DNA from: Salipiger abyssi
Lineage (GTDB): Bacteria; Pseudomonadota; Alphaproteobacteria; Rhodobacterales; Rhodobacteraceae
Reading direction: 5' to 3'
Assembly (NCBI RefSeq): GCF_001975705.1
Contig: NZ_CP015093.1
Coordinates: forward strand, 1,178,001 to 1,242,000
DNA length: 64,000 nt
The position numbers were made by a program, and so were the translations under genes. Positions 45,373 through 54,263 of this stretch are shown here, piece after piece (position 1 is the first letter of the stretch; every line of letters begins with the position of its first letter). Below the pieces are notes generated by a model, which saw only the letters and a list, made by a program, of their open reading frames with translations, did no database searches and was not told the origin of the DNA.

Positions 45373-46923
45373 ATGTCCAGCGCCCCGCCCATCGACCTGT
45401 CCGCGATCCCCGAAAGCCAGCGCGCCGCCGTTCTGGCGCTGTTGCAGGAGAACGGTGCGCTGAAGGAAGCCAACCAGCGGCTCGAGCATCTCGTGGCCGA
45501 GTTGAACCATGTCGTGCATGGCAAACGGTCAGAGAAGCTGAGCGATGACGACCGGCAGCTGGCCTTCGAAGACCTGGAAACGGCCGTCGCAGAGGTCGAG
45601 ACCCGCAAGGAGCAGGCCGCGCCCTCCACCAGGACCCCGCGCCGGACACGGCAGCGCAACCTCGGCCATCTGCCTGCGGACCTGCCGCGCATCGAGCGTG
45701 TCATCGAACCCACCAGTCTCGATTGCCCATGTGGCTGCGGCCAGATGCACCGGATCGGCGAGGACCGCACCGAGCGCCTCGACATCATCCCGGCGCAGCT
45801 TCGTGTGCTGGTCGACATCCGCCCGAAGTACGCCTGCCGCATCTGCTCGGACGGGGTCATTCAGGCGCCTGCGGCGCCCTGGCTGGTCGAAGGCGGGCTG
45901 CCGACCGAGGGCGCCGTCGCGCACGTGCTGGTGTCCAAGTTCGCGGACCACCTGCCATTCTACCGACAAAGCCAGATCCTGGCGCGCTCCGGCATCCAGG
46001 TCGACCGCAGCACCCTGGCGGACTGGGCTGGCACTGCGGCCTTCCACCTCGGCCCCGTGGTCGATCGGCTAACCGAGCATCTCAAATCATCCGGCAAACT
46101 CTTTATGGACGAGACCACGGCCCCGGTCCTGGATCCGGGGCGAGGACGAACAAAGACCGGCTACCTCTGGGCGCTTGCCCGGGATGATCGTGGATGGGGC
46201 GGCGATGCCCCGCCAGGTGTGGTCTTCACCTACCGGCCCAGCCGCTCAGGCGCGCATGCTGAGCAGATCCTGCAGGGCTTCGACGGCATCCTGCAGCTCG
46301 ACGGTTACACCGGTTACGACCGGCTGACGCGGCCGTCCCGCAAGAGCGGCGCGCCGATCACGGTGGCACACTGCTGGGCGCATGCGCGGCGCAAACTGAA
46401 GGAGGTCTTCGACCGCGATGCCTCGGAAATCGCCGCTGAGGGCCTGCGCCGGATCGCTGAGCTCTACCGCATCGAGGCCGAGATCCGGGGCATGGGCCCG
46501 GGCCAACGTCTGTCGGCCCGTCAGGCCCGCAGCGCACCCCTCGTGGCCGAGTTCGGTAATTGGCTGCAGGCACAGCGTCTGCGTATCTCGGCCAAGTCGC
46601 GCCTGGGCGAGAAGCTGACCTACATCCATCGCCAGTGGGCCGGCCTGCAGACCTTCCTGCATGACGGGCGCGTCGAGATCGACTCCAACGCCGTCGAAAA
46701 CCTGATCCGCCCCATTGCCCTGACGAGAAAGAACGCACTCTTCGCCGGCCACGACGAAGGCGGTCGCACCTGGGCCCGTATCGCCTCCCTGATCGCCACC
46801 GCGAAGATCAACGGGGTGGAGCCCTTCGCCTATCTTAAGGCGACCATCGAAGCGATCGCCGCCGGTCACCCGGCCAGCAGGATCGACGAGCTGCTTCCCT
46901 GGAACTTCACCCCGTCAAGCTGA
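45373..46923 (+). CDS. tnpC: IS66-family transposase TnpC
   Basis: A 516-residue DDE transposase. An N-terminal coiled-coil/leucine-rich segment (ALLQENGALKEANQRLEHLV) leads to a zinc-binding block (CPCGCGQ, CRIC). Catalytic motifs are FMDETTAPVLD, LQLDGYTGYD and NAVENLIRPIAL. The C-terminus has IAAGHPASRIDELLPW. It is full length with no frame break, so the element is potentially mobile. Confidence 0.93.
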   Translation: MSSAPPIDLSAIPESQRAAVLALLQENGALKEANQRLEHLVAELNHVVHGKRSEKLSDDDRQLAFEDLETAVAEVETRKEQAAPSTRTPRRTRQRNLGHLPADLPRIERVIEPTSLDCPCGCGQMHRIGEDRTERLDIIPAQLRVLVDIRPKYACRICSDGVIQAPAAPWLVEGGLPTEGAVAHVLVSKFADHLPFYRQSQILARSGIQVDRSTLADWAGTAAFHLGPVVDRLTEHLKSSGKLFMDETTAPVLDPGRGRTKTGYLWALARDDRGWGGDAPPGVVFTYRPSRSGAHAEQILQGFDGILQLDGYTGYDRLTRPSRKSGAPITVAHCWAHARRKLKEVFDRDASEIAAEGLRRIAELYRIEAEIRGMGPGQRLSARQARSAPLVAEFGNWLQAQRLRISAKSRLGEKLTYIHRQWAGLQTFLHDGRVEIDSNAVENLIRPIALTRKNALFAGHDEGGRTWARIASLIATAKINGVEPFAYLKATIEAIAAGHPASRIDELLPWNFTPSS

Positions 46924-46929
46924 ACGGGC

Positions 46930-47664
46930 GTGGGGCGGCGACAGCGCTTACCGACATTCCTGCGGGAATACGAAAAGGTTGCGCGCCAATGCGCTGCCGA
47001 GGGGTTGGATCATGTCCAGTTCCTGACGCGTCTGGTCGAGCAGGAACTGATCGATCGCGAGCGGCGGATGTTCGACCGGCGGATCAAGGCTGCGAAGTTC
47101 CCGACGGCCAAGAGCCTGGACAGCTTCGACTTCAAGGCGATCCCGAAGCTGAACAAGATGCAGGTGCTCGAACTGGCACGTTGCGAGTGGATCGACCGGC
47201 GCGAGAACGTCATCGCTCTCGGCCCCAGCGGAACTGGGAAAACCCATGTCGCCCTCGGGTTGGGGCTGGCTGCATGCCAGAAAGGCATGCCAGTTGCCTT
47301 CACCACGGCGGCGGCGCTGGTCAATGAAATGCTGGAGGCCCGCGATGAACGACGGCTGCTGCGTCGGCAAAAGCAACTGGCCGCCGTCAAGCTGCTCATC
47401 ATCGATGAACTGGGCTTCGTGCCGCTCTCCAAGACCGGCGCCGAACTCCTGTTCGAACTGATCTCACAGCGCTACGAGCGCGGATCCACGATGATCACGA
47501 GCAACTTGCCGTTCGACGAGTGGACATCGACATTCGGCACGGAGCGGCTGACCGGCGCCCTGCTCGACCGGCTGACCCACCACGTCAACATCCTCGAGAT
47601 GAACGGCGACAGCTACCGCCTGAACCAAAGCCGGGCCCGCAAAGCTCAACCAAAAACGCCCTGA
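46930..47664 (+). pseudogene. istB: IS21-type helper ATPase IstB, 5' end replaced by IS66
   Basis: The open frame of 244 codons begins at GTG 46930 inside the IS66 right repeat. Native IstB sequence starts at LPTFLREYEKVARQC, immediately after the IS66 end, so the original first 15-20 codons are missing. The AAA+ core is intact: Walker A GPSGTGKTH, Walker B LLIIDELGFVPL, and TERLTGALLDRLTHH near the end. IstB normally works with the IstA transposase, which is absent from the window. A protein could still be made from the GTG, but no function is expected without IstA. Confidence 0.85.
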
Positions 47665-47860
47665 CGGCCTGTCACCCAAACCCGAAGATTACCTACAGTC
47701 CGCACCGTGCAACTTCGGGCGAGATTTTGGGGGCAGCTACGGCCGGGCTACGCCCGACCTCCGCTGCCCCCAAAATCATGGTTTCCACAAGCCGCGAGCG
47801 CCTACATGACTGGCCTGGTTTTGCGCCGCCACGTGGCCGGATTTTACTCCGGCGTTGACA
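46952..47860 (+). mobile_element. Right part of an IS21-family element
   Basis: It contains istB lacking its start, then a non-coding tail. The tail ends with GTGGCCGGATTTTACTCC (47834-47851) and GGCGTTGACA (47851-47860), whose complement begins TGTCAACG, an IS21-like terminus. The left half with istA and the left repeat is not found beyond the IS66 element. Confidence 0.6.
47724..47776. repeat. 53-bp perfect-armed palindrome in the IS21 tail
   Basis: ATTTTGGGGGCAGC (47724-47737) pairs perfectly with 47763-47776. Inside it a second stem CGGGC-TAC-GCCCG (47744-47756) is nested. It would form a long cruciform or RNA hairpin with a U-rich 3' flank poor in T. It lies 60 bases after istB and could be a terminator or a folded target of transposition. 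Confidence 0.6.
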
Positions 47861-48235
47861 GCGGTCCTTACCGGCCGGTTACGGCGGATCACGTCTTTGC
47901 CCTGCGGACAATATTCTCTCCTCTGAGTAACGCCTTCTTTTCGCTTGATCCGGGGCGATTCTAATAGCAGTAGATAGAAGCCGACGTGGTCAATGCGCAT
48001 CACCCCGTTCTTTTCACGGCGACCGTCACTGTTACTTTGCATTGGCGCTTGGCACCACCAGCCAAGCGTTTGGTGTTGCGAACGCCGCTCAATTCAGCGC
48101 CCGCGCGACCACTTTTGTCACTCTGAACATTGGGGGTGATAGGGTGCTTCGACGCCCTGATCGTGCCGATGACCCCAAGATTTTCCATGCCTAAAACGCA
48201 AATGGGTGCGCCGGAGCGGGTCTTATAAGGGATGT
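47861..48235. other. Gene-free spacer with a hairpin
   Basis: About 375 bp between the IS21 end and the response regulator gene has no supported gene. CGCTTGGC-ACCACCA-GCCAAGCG (48046-48068) is a perfect 8-bp hairpin followed by TTT on the plus strand. It may terminate transcription leaving the mobile elements. Short open frames here show no recognisable protein features. Confidence 0.5.
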
Positions 48236-48946
48236 TTAGCCCTCGCTTGCAGATGGAGAAAACACGTATCCAGCGCCATAGACTGTGCGAATGATCTTTG
48301 GTGATCGTGGGTCGTCGCGCAATTTGCGGCGCAACCGGCTGATGCGTGCGTCCATGCTTCGGTCAAAGGGGTCTTCGGACCGTCCGGTTGTGGCATCGAG
48401 AAGCTGGTTACGGGTCAGGACACGTCCGGGAGCATTGACGAACACCTGTAACAGGTCTCTCTCAGCAGAGCTGAGTTCGACGATCTCTCCGCCTTTATGA
48501 TGCAAGAGGCAGGCATCAAAATCGACGATCCAGTCTCCGAAAAAGCCTTTTGCATCCTTTTGACAGGAGGGTCCCTGGCCTATGCTTTCGCTGCGACGCA
48601 GGACGGCCCGGATGCGGGCGATCAGTTCGCGCGGCTCAAAGGGTTTGACGATGTAGTCGTCGGCGCCGATTTCCAGACCCAGAATGCGGTCCGAGATACT
48701 TCCACGTCCACTGACGATGATGCGGGGAAGCCCCTCAGGAAGGACTCCGTCACGCAATAGGCTTAGGCCGTCTCCGTCGGGAAGGCTCAAGTCGATCAGA
48801 CATAAATCCGGCGGGTTGCGATCAACGGCGCGCAGAAATTCTGCCTGAAGCTGAGAGCATTCTATGGTGACATGGTAGCTTTCGAGTGACCGTGAGATCA
48901 GGCGGCAGATATCGATATCGTCTTCAAGGAGAAAAATGCGTGTCAT
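48236..48946 (-). CDS. OmpR-family response regulator
   Basis: A 236-residue two-component regulator. The receiver domain has the acidic pocket LLEDD (8-10), the phosphoacceptor Asp 52 in LIDLSLPDGDG and Lys in YIVKPFEP. The C-terminal OmpR winged helix covers about residues 135-230 (LSSAERDLLQVFVNAPGRVLTR; DARISRLRRKLRDD; RTVYGAGYVF). It overlaps the kinase gene by four bases. The likely target is the divergent acyl-CoA/ABC operon; that is inference from position. Confidence 0.92.
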   Translation of the reverse strand: MTRIFLLEDDIDICRLISRSLESYHVTIECSQLQAEFLRAVDRNPPDLCLIDLSLPDGDGLSLLRDGVLPEGLPRIIVSGRGSISDRILGLEIGADDYIVKPFEPRELIARIRAVLRRSESIGQGPSCQKDAKGFFGDWIVDFDACLLHHKGGEIVELSSAERDLLQVFVNAPGRVLTRNQLLDATTGRSEDPFDRSMDARISRLRRKLRDDPRSPKIIRTVYGAGYVFSPSASEG

Positions 48947-50901
48947 TTGGCAAACAAATCCTCTGAGGGCGTGTGCGATGTGGCCGGTGTCGATGTGAGC
49001 GGCGCAAATGTTTCGATCAACTCTTCTTTTGAAAAGGGTTTCTTCAGAAACGGTACGTCCGCAGGCCATATGTCTTGGTGAAGATGCGCGGGTTTACCGC
49101 TCATCAGAACGACATGAAGGTCGGGATGCGCGTTTTTCAGATAGTGAGCGAGAGCAATGCCGTTCATGTCGCCGGGCATGTCTAGGTCCGAGATGACGGC
49201 CGTGATGCCCTGAACCAAACCTAACACGTCAAGTGCATCCTGAGCATTGGCGGCTTCCAGAACATTCAGGCCGAAGGAGGTTATTTTTCGGCAAAGTGCG
49301 CGCCGAACGTCGGCGTCATCTTCAACCAGCAACGCGAGACCCAGAGCGGTGCCGTTTTGCGGAGGCTCCATGGGTAAAGGTTCTGAAATGTCGGGAAGGA
49401 GAGGCGCTGAATAGGCCTCCGGGGCAAGATCGACGCTTGGCAGGAGAATGGTGAATTCGCTGCCTTGTCCCAATCTGCTGTTCACATGGATTGTTCCGTT
49501 CGACTGTTCGACAAAACCGTAGACCATGGATAGGCCAAGTCCCGAACCGGCCCCTTTCTTCGAGGTGAAAAACGGTTCGAAAATCTTTTCCGTCAGGTCT
49601 TCTGACATGCCACATCCGTTATCGCGAATGGAGAGGCTGATGTAATTGCCTGCGGGAAGGCGCGAGACTTCAGCCTCTGCCGGAGGCAGTGTGTAGGTCC
49701 CGAGCGTGATGTCGATCTGGCCGCGACCATCGGTGGCATCACGGGCATTCAGCACGAGGTTCAGGATGGCCATTTCGAATTGCGCCCGGTCGATGACTGC
49801 ACTGGGCAAGGCCGCAGTCTGGCGCAGGTTGATGGTCAATGTGCTGGGCACCGAGGATTGCAGAAGGCTATAGATTTCCCGGATCGCCTCCCCGATGTCC
49901 GTGGGTCTGGCATCGAATTGTTCACGCCGGGCCAGAGAGACCAATCGTTTGGTCAAGGCAGAGCCGCGTCGGGCGGCGGAGATAGCGGGCATGAGGAAAT
50001 CTTCTGTGATGCCATCGCAATCGGGGCGTTCGGTGAGCGGTAGAAGATTGCCGAGAATGATGGTCAGAAGATTGTTGAAGTCGTGGGAGATGCCGCTGGC
50101 CATCCGTCCGAGCGCATCCATTTTCTGAGATTGCATGAGGGCGCGCATGGTGGCTTTGCGGCGCGTGACGTCAATGGACACGAGGTAGAATCCGATCACA
50201 TCGCCGACGGAGGGTTTTTCCGGGCGAAGCAGGGTGCGGACGTCCTTGAATTTCTGTTCAGGCAGTTCGACCCGCATTTCGAAATCCACAACCATGCCGC
50301 GTCGGGCCTGTTCGAAAAAGCGTGAGGATTGCTCCATCGTGTGCGGGTGCAGAATGTCGTAGGCGTTTTTGCCGATCATCTGCGCGGGCGTGATGCCATA
50401 GGCGCGGGCAAACCGAGTATTGGCATAGAGAATTGTGAAATCCTTATCGATATGGGCGATGCCCGCAGGAACTTCGTTGGCGATGAGGCTGAGGCGTTCT
50501 TCGCTTGCGATGAGCTGTTGTGTGCGTGTGGCGATCAGATCACGAAGGCGGGCGCGATCAGCGGCCTCTTCTGAGGCGTCACTCAATGTGACGATACTGT
50601 CGCCGTTCTCCATGGTCCTGAGTTGCAGATCGACATTCTGCCCGTCAGGGGACGAGATGAGATAGCTACAGGAGACAGAACCCGGCCCGCATCCACTCAG
50701 GAGAAGGACTGGGGCGTGCCAGACCTCGGAGGACACGAAGTGTGAGACCGTCATGTCCGGATGGCAGACGATATGGCGCGTTTCCAGAAGGGCTTTGAAG
50801 GCCGCATTGGTTTCAACCAATCGTCCGTCTGCGTCAAAAATGGCCATTGCCTGCGGGCTAGCCATGAAAATATCTCTGTAAACCGTCGTCCGGTCCTGCA
50901 T
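48943..50901 (-). CDS. Hybrid PAS histidine kinase
   Basis: A 652-residue sensor without membrane segments. Two PAS domains (about 5-110 and 135-250) precede a HisKA domain with His 273 in MASGISHDFNNLL, an ATPase domain (NLVLNARDAT, DNGCGM, GAGSGLGLSMVYG) and a C-terminal receiver (LLVEDDADVRR; Asp in VISDLDMPGD; Lys in FLKKPFS). The HDFNNLL box is of the HWE-unrelated cytosolic hybrid kind common in alphaproteobacteria. ATG 50901 is preferred because GGTGAGG precedes it; ATG 50925 is in frame. The kinase should phosphorylate its own receiver and/or the adjacent OmpR-type protein. Confidence 0.9.
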   Translation of the reverse strand: MQDRTTVYRDIFMASPQAMAIFDADGRLVETNAAFKALLETRHIVCHPDMTVSHFVSSEVWHAPVLLLSGCGPGSVSCSYLISSPDGQNVDLQLRTMENGDSIVTLSDASEEAADRARLRDLIATRTQQLIASEERLSLIANEVPAGIAHIDKDFTILYANTRFARAYGITPAQMIGKNAYDILHPHTMEQSSRFFEQARRGMVVDFEMRVELPEQKFKDVRTLLRPEKPSVGDVIGFYLVSIDVTRRKATMRALMQSQKMDALGRMASGISHDFNNLLTIILGNLLPLTERPDCDGITEDFLMPAISAARRGSALTKRLVSLARREQFDARPTDIGEAIREIYSLLQSSVPSTLTINLRQTAALPSAVIDRAQFEMAILNLVLNARDATDGRGQIDITLGTYTLPPAEAEVSRLPAGNYISLSIRDNGCGMSEDLTEKIFEPFFTSKKGAGSGLGLSMVYGFVEQSNGTIHVNSRLGQGSEFTILLPSVDLAPEAYSAPLLPDISEPLPMEPPQNGTALGLALLVEDDADVRRALCRKITSFGLNVLEAANAQDALDVLGLVQGITAVISDLDMPGDMNGIALAHYLKNAHPDLHVVLMSGKPAHLHQDIWPADVPFLKKPFSKEELIETFAPLTSTPATSHTPSEDLFAK

Positions 50902-50989
50902 CGTTCCATACCTCACCAGGACCATACCCGGCTCAGAGCGCGATCATCGGCCCGATGCTGACGGTTTCCAAGCTCTGAATCAGACTTGT

Positions 50990-51007
50990 TACAATTCGAT
51001 ACAATTC
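50990..51007. promoter_or_regulatory. Direct repeat in the kinase/acyl-CoA operon spacer
   Basis: TACAATTC occurs at 50990-50997 and 51000-51007, exactly one helical turn apart, about 90 bp before the acyl-CoA synthetase start. OmpR-family regulators bind such tandem repeats. Binding by the adjacent response regulator is a hypothesis. Confidence 0.45.
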
Positions 51008-51096
51008 AGGCAAATTTGAGAAAGACTGTTTGGGCAGTCTACTCCGGTCTCATGTGCACCAGAGGAGGTGGTGCGCCTGCGACATCGGAGGAAAAA

Positions 51097-52740
51097 ATGC
51101 CAAATCAGAACATTTACACCATCGGGCTTGACCCGAATGCGGCGAATTATGACGCTTTGACACCTTTGTCATTCGTCGAACGCAGCGCACAGATTTATCC
51201 TGACTCCCCCGCCGTGATCTACGGCGAGATTCGCCGAAACTGGGGGGAGACCTACGACCGCATTCGCCGGGCAGCTTCGGCGTTGCAAAAACGAGGCCTC
51301 CGAAAGGGCGACACCGTGTCGATCATCGCGGCCAACATTCCGGAAATGTTCGAAGCGCATTTTGCCGTGCCGATGACCGGCGCTGTGCTCAACACGATCA
51401 ACACCCGGCTCAATACCGAAGCGATGGCTTTCATCCTCGCCCATGCCGAAGCCAAGGTGATCCTTGTCGACCCGGAGTTTTCCGACGTTCTGGATCGCGC
51501 CGTCCACATGAGCGGGATGAGCGATGTTCTGGTCATCGACATCGAAGACGCCTCTTTCGAAGGCGGTCGCTGCGTCGGAGCCTTGACCTATGAGGAACTG
51601 ATCGCCGAAGGCGACCCGGAGTTCCAATGGCAGCCGCCGGAAAACGAATGGGACGCGATTTCGCTCAACTACACCTCGGGCACGACGGGCAACCCGAAAG
51701 GCGTCGTCTACCATCACCGCGGGGCACATCTCAATGCGATGTCGAATGTGGTCACATGGGGCATGGCGCATCATTCGCGCTATCTCTGGACCTTGCCGAT
51801 GTTCCATTGCAACGGCTGGTGTTTTCCGTGGACCATTGCGGCGAATGCGGGGGTCTGCGTCTGTCTGCGCGCTGTGCGGGCGGAGCCGATTTTCGAGCTG
51901 ATCCGCGAAGAGAAAGTGACGCATTTCTGCGGCGCGCCGATCGTGTTGAACATGCTGGCCAATGCGCCCGATGCGCTCAAAGATTTCTCGCATGAGGTCA
52001 AAGTCATGACCGCAGGCGCCTCGCCGCCCGCCGCCGTGATTGCCAAGATGGAAGCCATGGGCATCGAGGTCACTCATGTTTACGGGCTGACCGAAACCTA
52101 TGGGCCCTCTGTGGTCTGTGCCTGGAAATCCGAATGGGATGGGCTGAGCAGCAACGACAAGGCCGTCAAAAAGGCGCGTCAAGGTGTGCGCAACGTCGCG
52201 CTAAGCGGGCTGATGGTGGCCGACCCGGGGACCTTGGAGCCGATGCCGTCCGATGGCGAGAGCATGGGCGAGATCTTTATGCGCGGCAACAATGTGATGA
52301 AGGGCTATCTCAAAAACCCGTCCGCGACGCAAAAGTCGTTCAAGGGCGGCTGGTTTGCCTCCGGCGATCTCGGCGTGATGCACCCCGACGGCTACGTCGA
52401 ACTCAAGGATCGCTCCAAGGACATCATCATCTCTGGCGGGGAAAACATTTCCTCCATCGAGGTGGAGGATGTGCTCTACAAACACCCCGCGATCATGGAA
52501 GCGGCTGTGGTCGCAAAGCCGGACGAAAAGTGGGGCGAGACGCCCTGTGCCTTTGTCGATCTGAAACCCGGCGAAAACATGACACAGGCCGAGATCATCG
52601 CCTTTTGTCGTCAAAACATGGCGCATTTCAAAGCACCCAAAACGGTCATCTTCGGCCCGCTTCCCAAAACTTCAACCGGCAAGATTCAGAAATTCATCCT
52701 GCGCGATCAGGCGCGCAACATGGTGGAGGAAACGCAATGA
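51097..52740 (+). CDS. AMP-dependent acyl-CoA synthetase (DmdB-like)
   Basis: A 547-residue adenylate-forming enzyme that activates a carboxylic acid to its CoA thioester with ATP. Core motifs are YTSGTTGNPKGVVYHHRG (P-loop-like), YGLTETYGPS, WFASGDLGVMHPDGYVELKDR (A7/A8) and the catalytic Lys in KTSTGKIQKF. Overall sequence style resembles DmdB (methylmercaptopropionate-CoA ligase) and medium-chain acyl-CoA ligases. ATG 51097 has GGAGGAAAAA upstream. It heads a 10-gene operon with ABC uptake and beta-oxidation genes, overlapping the next gene by four bases. The substrate is unknown. Confidence 0.88.
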   Translation: MPNQNIYTIGLDPNAANYDALTPLSFVERSAQIYPDSPAVIYGEIRRNWGETYDRIRRAASALQKRGLRKGDTVSIIAANIPEMFEAHFAVPMTGAVLNTINTRLNTEAMAFILAHAEAKVILVDPEFSDVLDRAVHMSGMSDVLVIDIEDASFEGGRCVGALTYEELIAEGDPEFQWQPPENEWDAISLNYTSGTTGNPKGVVYHHRGAHLNAMSNVVTWGMAHHSRYLWTLPMFHCNGWCFPWTIAANAGVCVCLRAVRAEPIFELIREEKVTHFCGAPIVLNMLANAPDALKDFSHEVKVMTAGASPPAAVIAKMEAMGIEVTHVYGLTETYGPSVVCAWKSEWDGLSSNDKAVKKARQGVRNVALSGLMVADPGTLEPMPSDGESMGEIFMRGNNVMKGYLKNPSATQKSFKGGWFASGDLGVMHPDGYVELKDRSKDIIISGGENISSIEVEDVLYKHPAIMEAAVVAKPDEKWGETPCAFVDLKPGENMTQAEIIAFCRQNMAHFKAPKTVIFGPLPKTSTGKIQKFILRDQARNMVEETQ

Positions 52741-53492
52741 GCGAGACCCCTTACATCCTTGAAACCGAAGGTCTGACCAAGGGCTTTCGCGGTTTCACCG
52801 CCGTCGATCATGTCGATCTCAAAGTGAAGCGCCATGAGATTCACGCGCTGATCGGGCCGAATGGCGCGGGCAAGACCACGGTGTTCAACCTCTTGACCAA
52901 ATTCCTGACGCCCACCAGCGGCACGATCCGGTTCAACGGGCGTGACATTACCGCTGCCAAACCCGCCGAGATCGCCCGCATGGGAGTGATCCGGTCGTTC
53001 CAGATTTCGGCTGTATTCCCGCATATGACAGCGCGCGAAAATGTGCGCGTGGCGCTTCAGCGCAAGGTGGGAACCTCGTTTCAGTTCTGGCGCTCGGTCA
53101 AGACGCTCAACCGGCTCAATGAGCGGGCGGACGAGTTGCTCGATATGGTCGGTCTGTCACGCTTTGCCGATGCGATGGTGGCGGACATGTCTTACGGGCG
53201 CAAACGTGCGCTTGAGATTGCGACAACGCTGGCGACAGAACCGGAGATGATGCTTCTCGACGAACCGACCCAAGGCATGGGGCGCGAGGACGTGGAATTG
53301 GTGACCCAACTCATTCGCAAGGTCTCGGCCGGACGCACGATCCTGATGGTCGAACACAACCTCGGCGTGGTCTCGACGCTTTGCGACACGATCACGGTTT
53401 TGCAACGTGGCGCGATCCTGACCGAGGGCAACTATGCCGAAGTCTCCGCCGATCCGCGCGTCAAGGAAGCCTATATGGGGAAAGCGGCATGA
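52737..53492 (+). CDS. Branched-chain-type ABC transporter ATPase (LivG type)
   Basis: A 251-residue ATPase with Walker A GPNGAGKTT, a LivG-style signature MSYGRKRALEI, and Walker B MMLLDEPTQGM followed by VEHNLG. RSFQISAVFPHMTARENV is typical of LivG. Its start overlaps the ligase stop (ATGA), and its stop overlaps the LivF-type start. It belongs to a hydrophobic-amino-acid-type transporter that in this context probably imports a carboxylate. Confidence 0.9.
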   Translation: MSETPYILETEGLTKGFRGFTAVDHVDLKVKRHEIHALIGPNGAGKTTVFNLLTKFLTPTSGTIRFNGRDITAAKPAEIARMGVIRSFQISAVFPHMTARENVRVALQRKVGTSFQFWRSVKTLNRLNERADELLDMVGLSRFADAMVADMSYGRKRALEIATTLATEPEMMLLDEPTQGMGREDVELVTQLIRKVSAGRTILMVEHNLGVVSTLCDTITVLQRGAILTEGNYAEVSADPRVKEAYMGKAA

Positions 53493-54244
53493 GCACGGCA
53501 GTTTTGGAAAATCACGAGCTTGGCGGCCAGCATCTCTCCGAGAAGATCGAAGAACTGCGCCTGACGGATGTGCACGCCTATTATGGCGAGAGCCACGCAC
53601 TTCATGGCATCGACATGACGGTGTATCGGGGCGAACTGGTGACGCTTTTGGGTCGCAACGGATCGGGTCGGACGACGACGCTGCGCGCGATCATGGGGCT
53701 CATCGGACACCGCACCGGATCGATCCATATCAAGGGCGAAGAGGTCATTGGCATGGCCTCCCACAAGATCGCTCATCTGGGCGTCGGCTATTGCCCCGAA
53801 GAACGTGGCATTTTCGCAAGTCTCAACGTCGAGGAAAACCTCATGCTGCCGCCACAGGTCTGTGCGGGGGGCATGTCCGTCGAAGAGATTTACGAGATGT
53901 TCCCCAATCTGGCGGAACGGCGCAAAAGCCAGGGCACGCTGTTGTCGGGCGGCGAACAACAGATGCTTGCCATGGCGCGAATCCTGCGCACCGGGGCGAA
54001 CATTCTTTTGCTCGACGAAATCACCGAAGGTCTTGCGCCGGTGATCGTCGACACTTTGGGCGAGGTTCTGATCGCGCTCAAGAAACGTGGCTATACGGTG
54101 GTTCTGGTCGAACAGAACTTTCGCTTTGCGGCCCCGTTGGCGGATCGTCACCTGATCATGGATCACGGTCACATCGCCACAACCATTCTCAAGGACGAGC
54201 TGGAGGAGAAAGCGCACGTCTTTGAGGAATATCTCAGCGTTTAA
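53489..54244 (+). CDS. Branched-chain-type ABC transporter ATPase (LivF type) with Arg in Walker A
   Basis: A 251-residue ATPase with signature LSGGEQQMLAMAR and Walker B ILLLDEITEGLAP. Walker A reads GRNGSGRTT, where the usual nucleotide-binding Lys is Arg (codon CGG at 53668-53670). The remaining motifs, including the catalytic Glu and VEQNF, are normal, so one ATP site may be weak or the subunit may rely on its LivG partner. A short N-terminal extension (MSTAVLENHELGG) is present. The gene is coupled to its neighbour by a four-base overlap. Confidence 0.9.
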   Translation: MSTAVLENHELGGQHLSEKIEELRLTDVHAYYGESHALHGIDMTVYRGELVTLLGRNGSGRTTTLRAIMGLIGHRTGSIHIKGEEVIGMASHKIAHLGVGYCPEERGIFASLNVEENLMLPPQVCAGGMSVEEIYEMFPNLAERRKSQGTLLSGGEQQMLAMARILRTGANILLLDEITEGLAPVIVDTLGEVLIALKKRGYTVVLVEQNFRFAAPLADRHLIMDHGHIATTILKDELEEKAHVFEEYLSV

Positions 54245-54263
54245 CGATAATTGGGAGGAAACC

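Larger units (their letters stand above)
44476..46951 (+). mobile_element. IS66-family insertion sequence (2476 bp)
   Basis: Terminal inverted repeats of 22 bp at 44476-44497 and 46930-46951 begin GTAAGCG and match at all but one position. They enclose tnpA, tnpB and tnpC in the usual IS66 order. The 8-base flanks are TGCCATTT on the left and CGACATTC on the right, so the expected 8-bp target duplication is missing. The right end lies inside the 5' part of istB from an IS21 element. The copy appears coding-intact and may be active. Confidence 0.88.

Noticed and set aside
46930..47664. istB as a genuine fourth gene of the IS66 element
   Set aside because: The IS66 right inverted repeat ends at 46951, before the conserved IstB sequence, so istB lies outside the element.
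48000..48188. Small minus-strand open frame in the spacer before the response regulator
   Set aside because: No recognisable protein features, it spans a perfect hairpin, and no ribosome binding site was seen.
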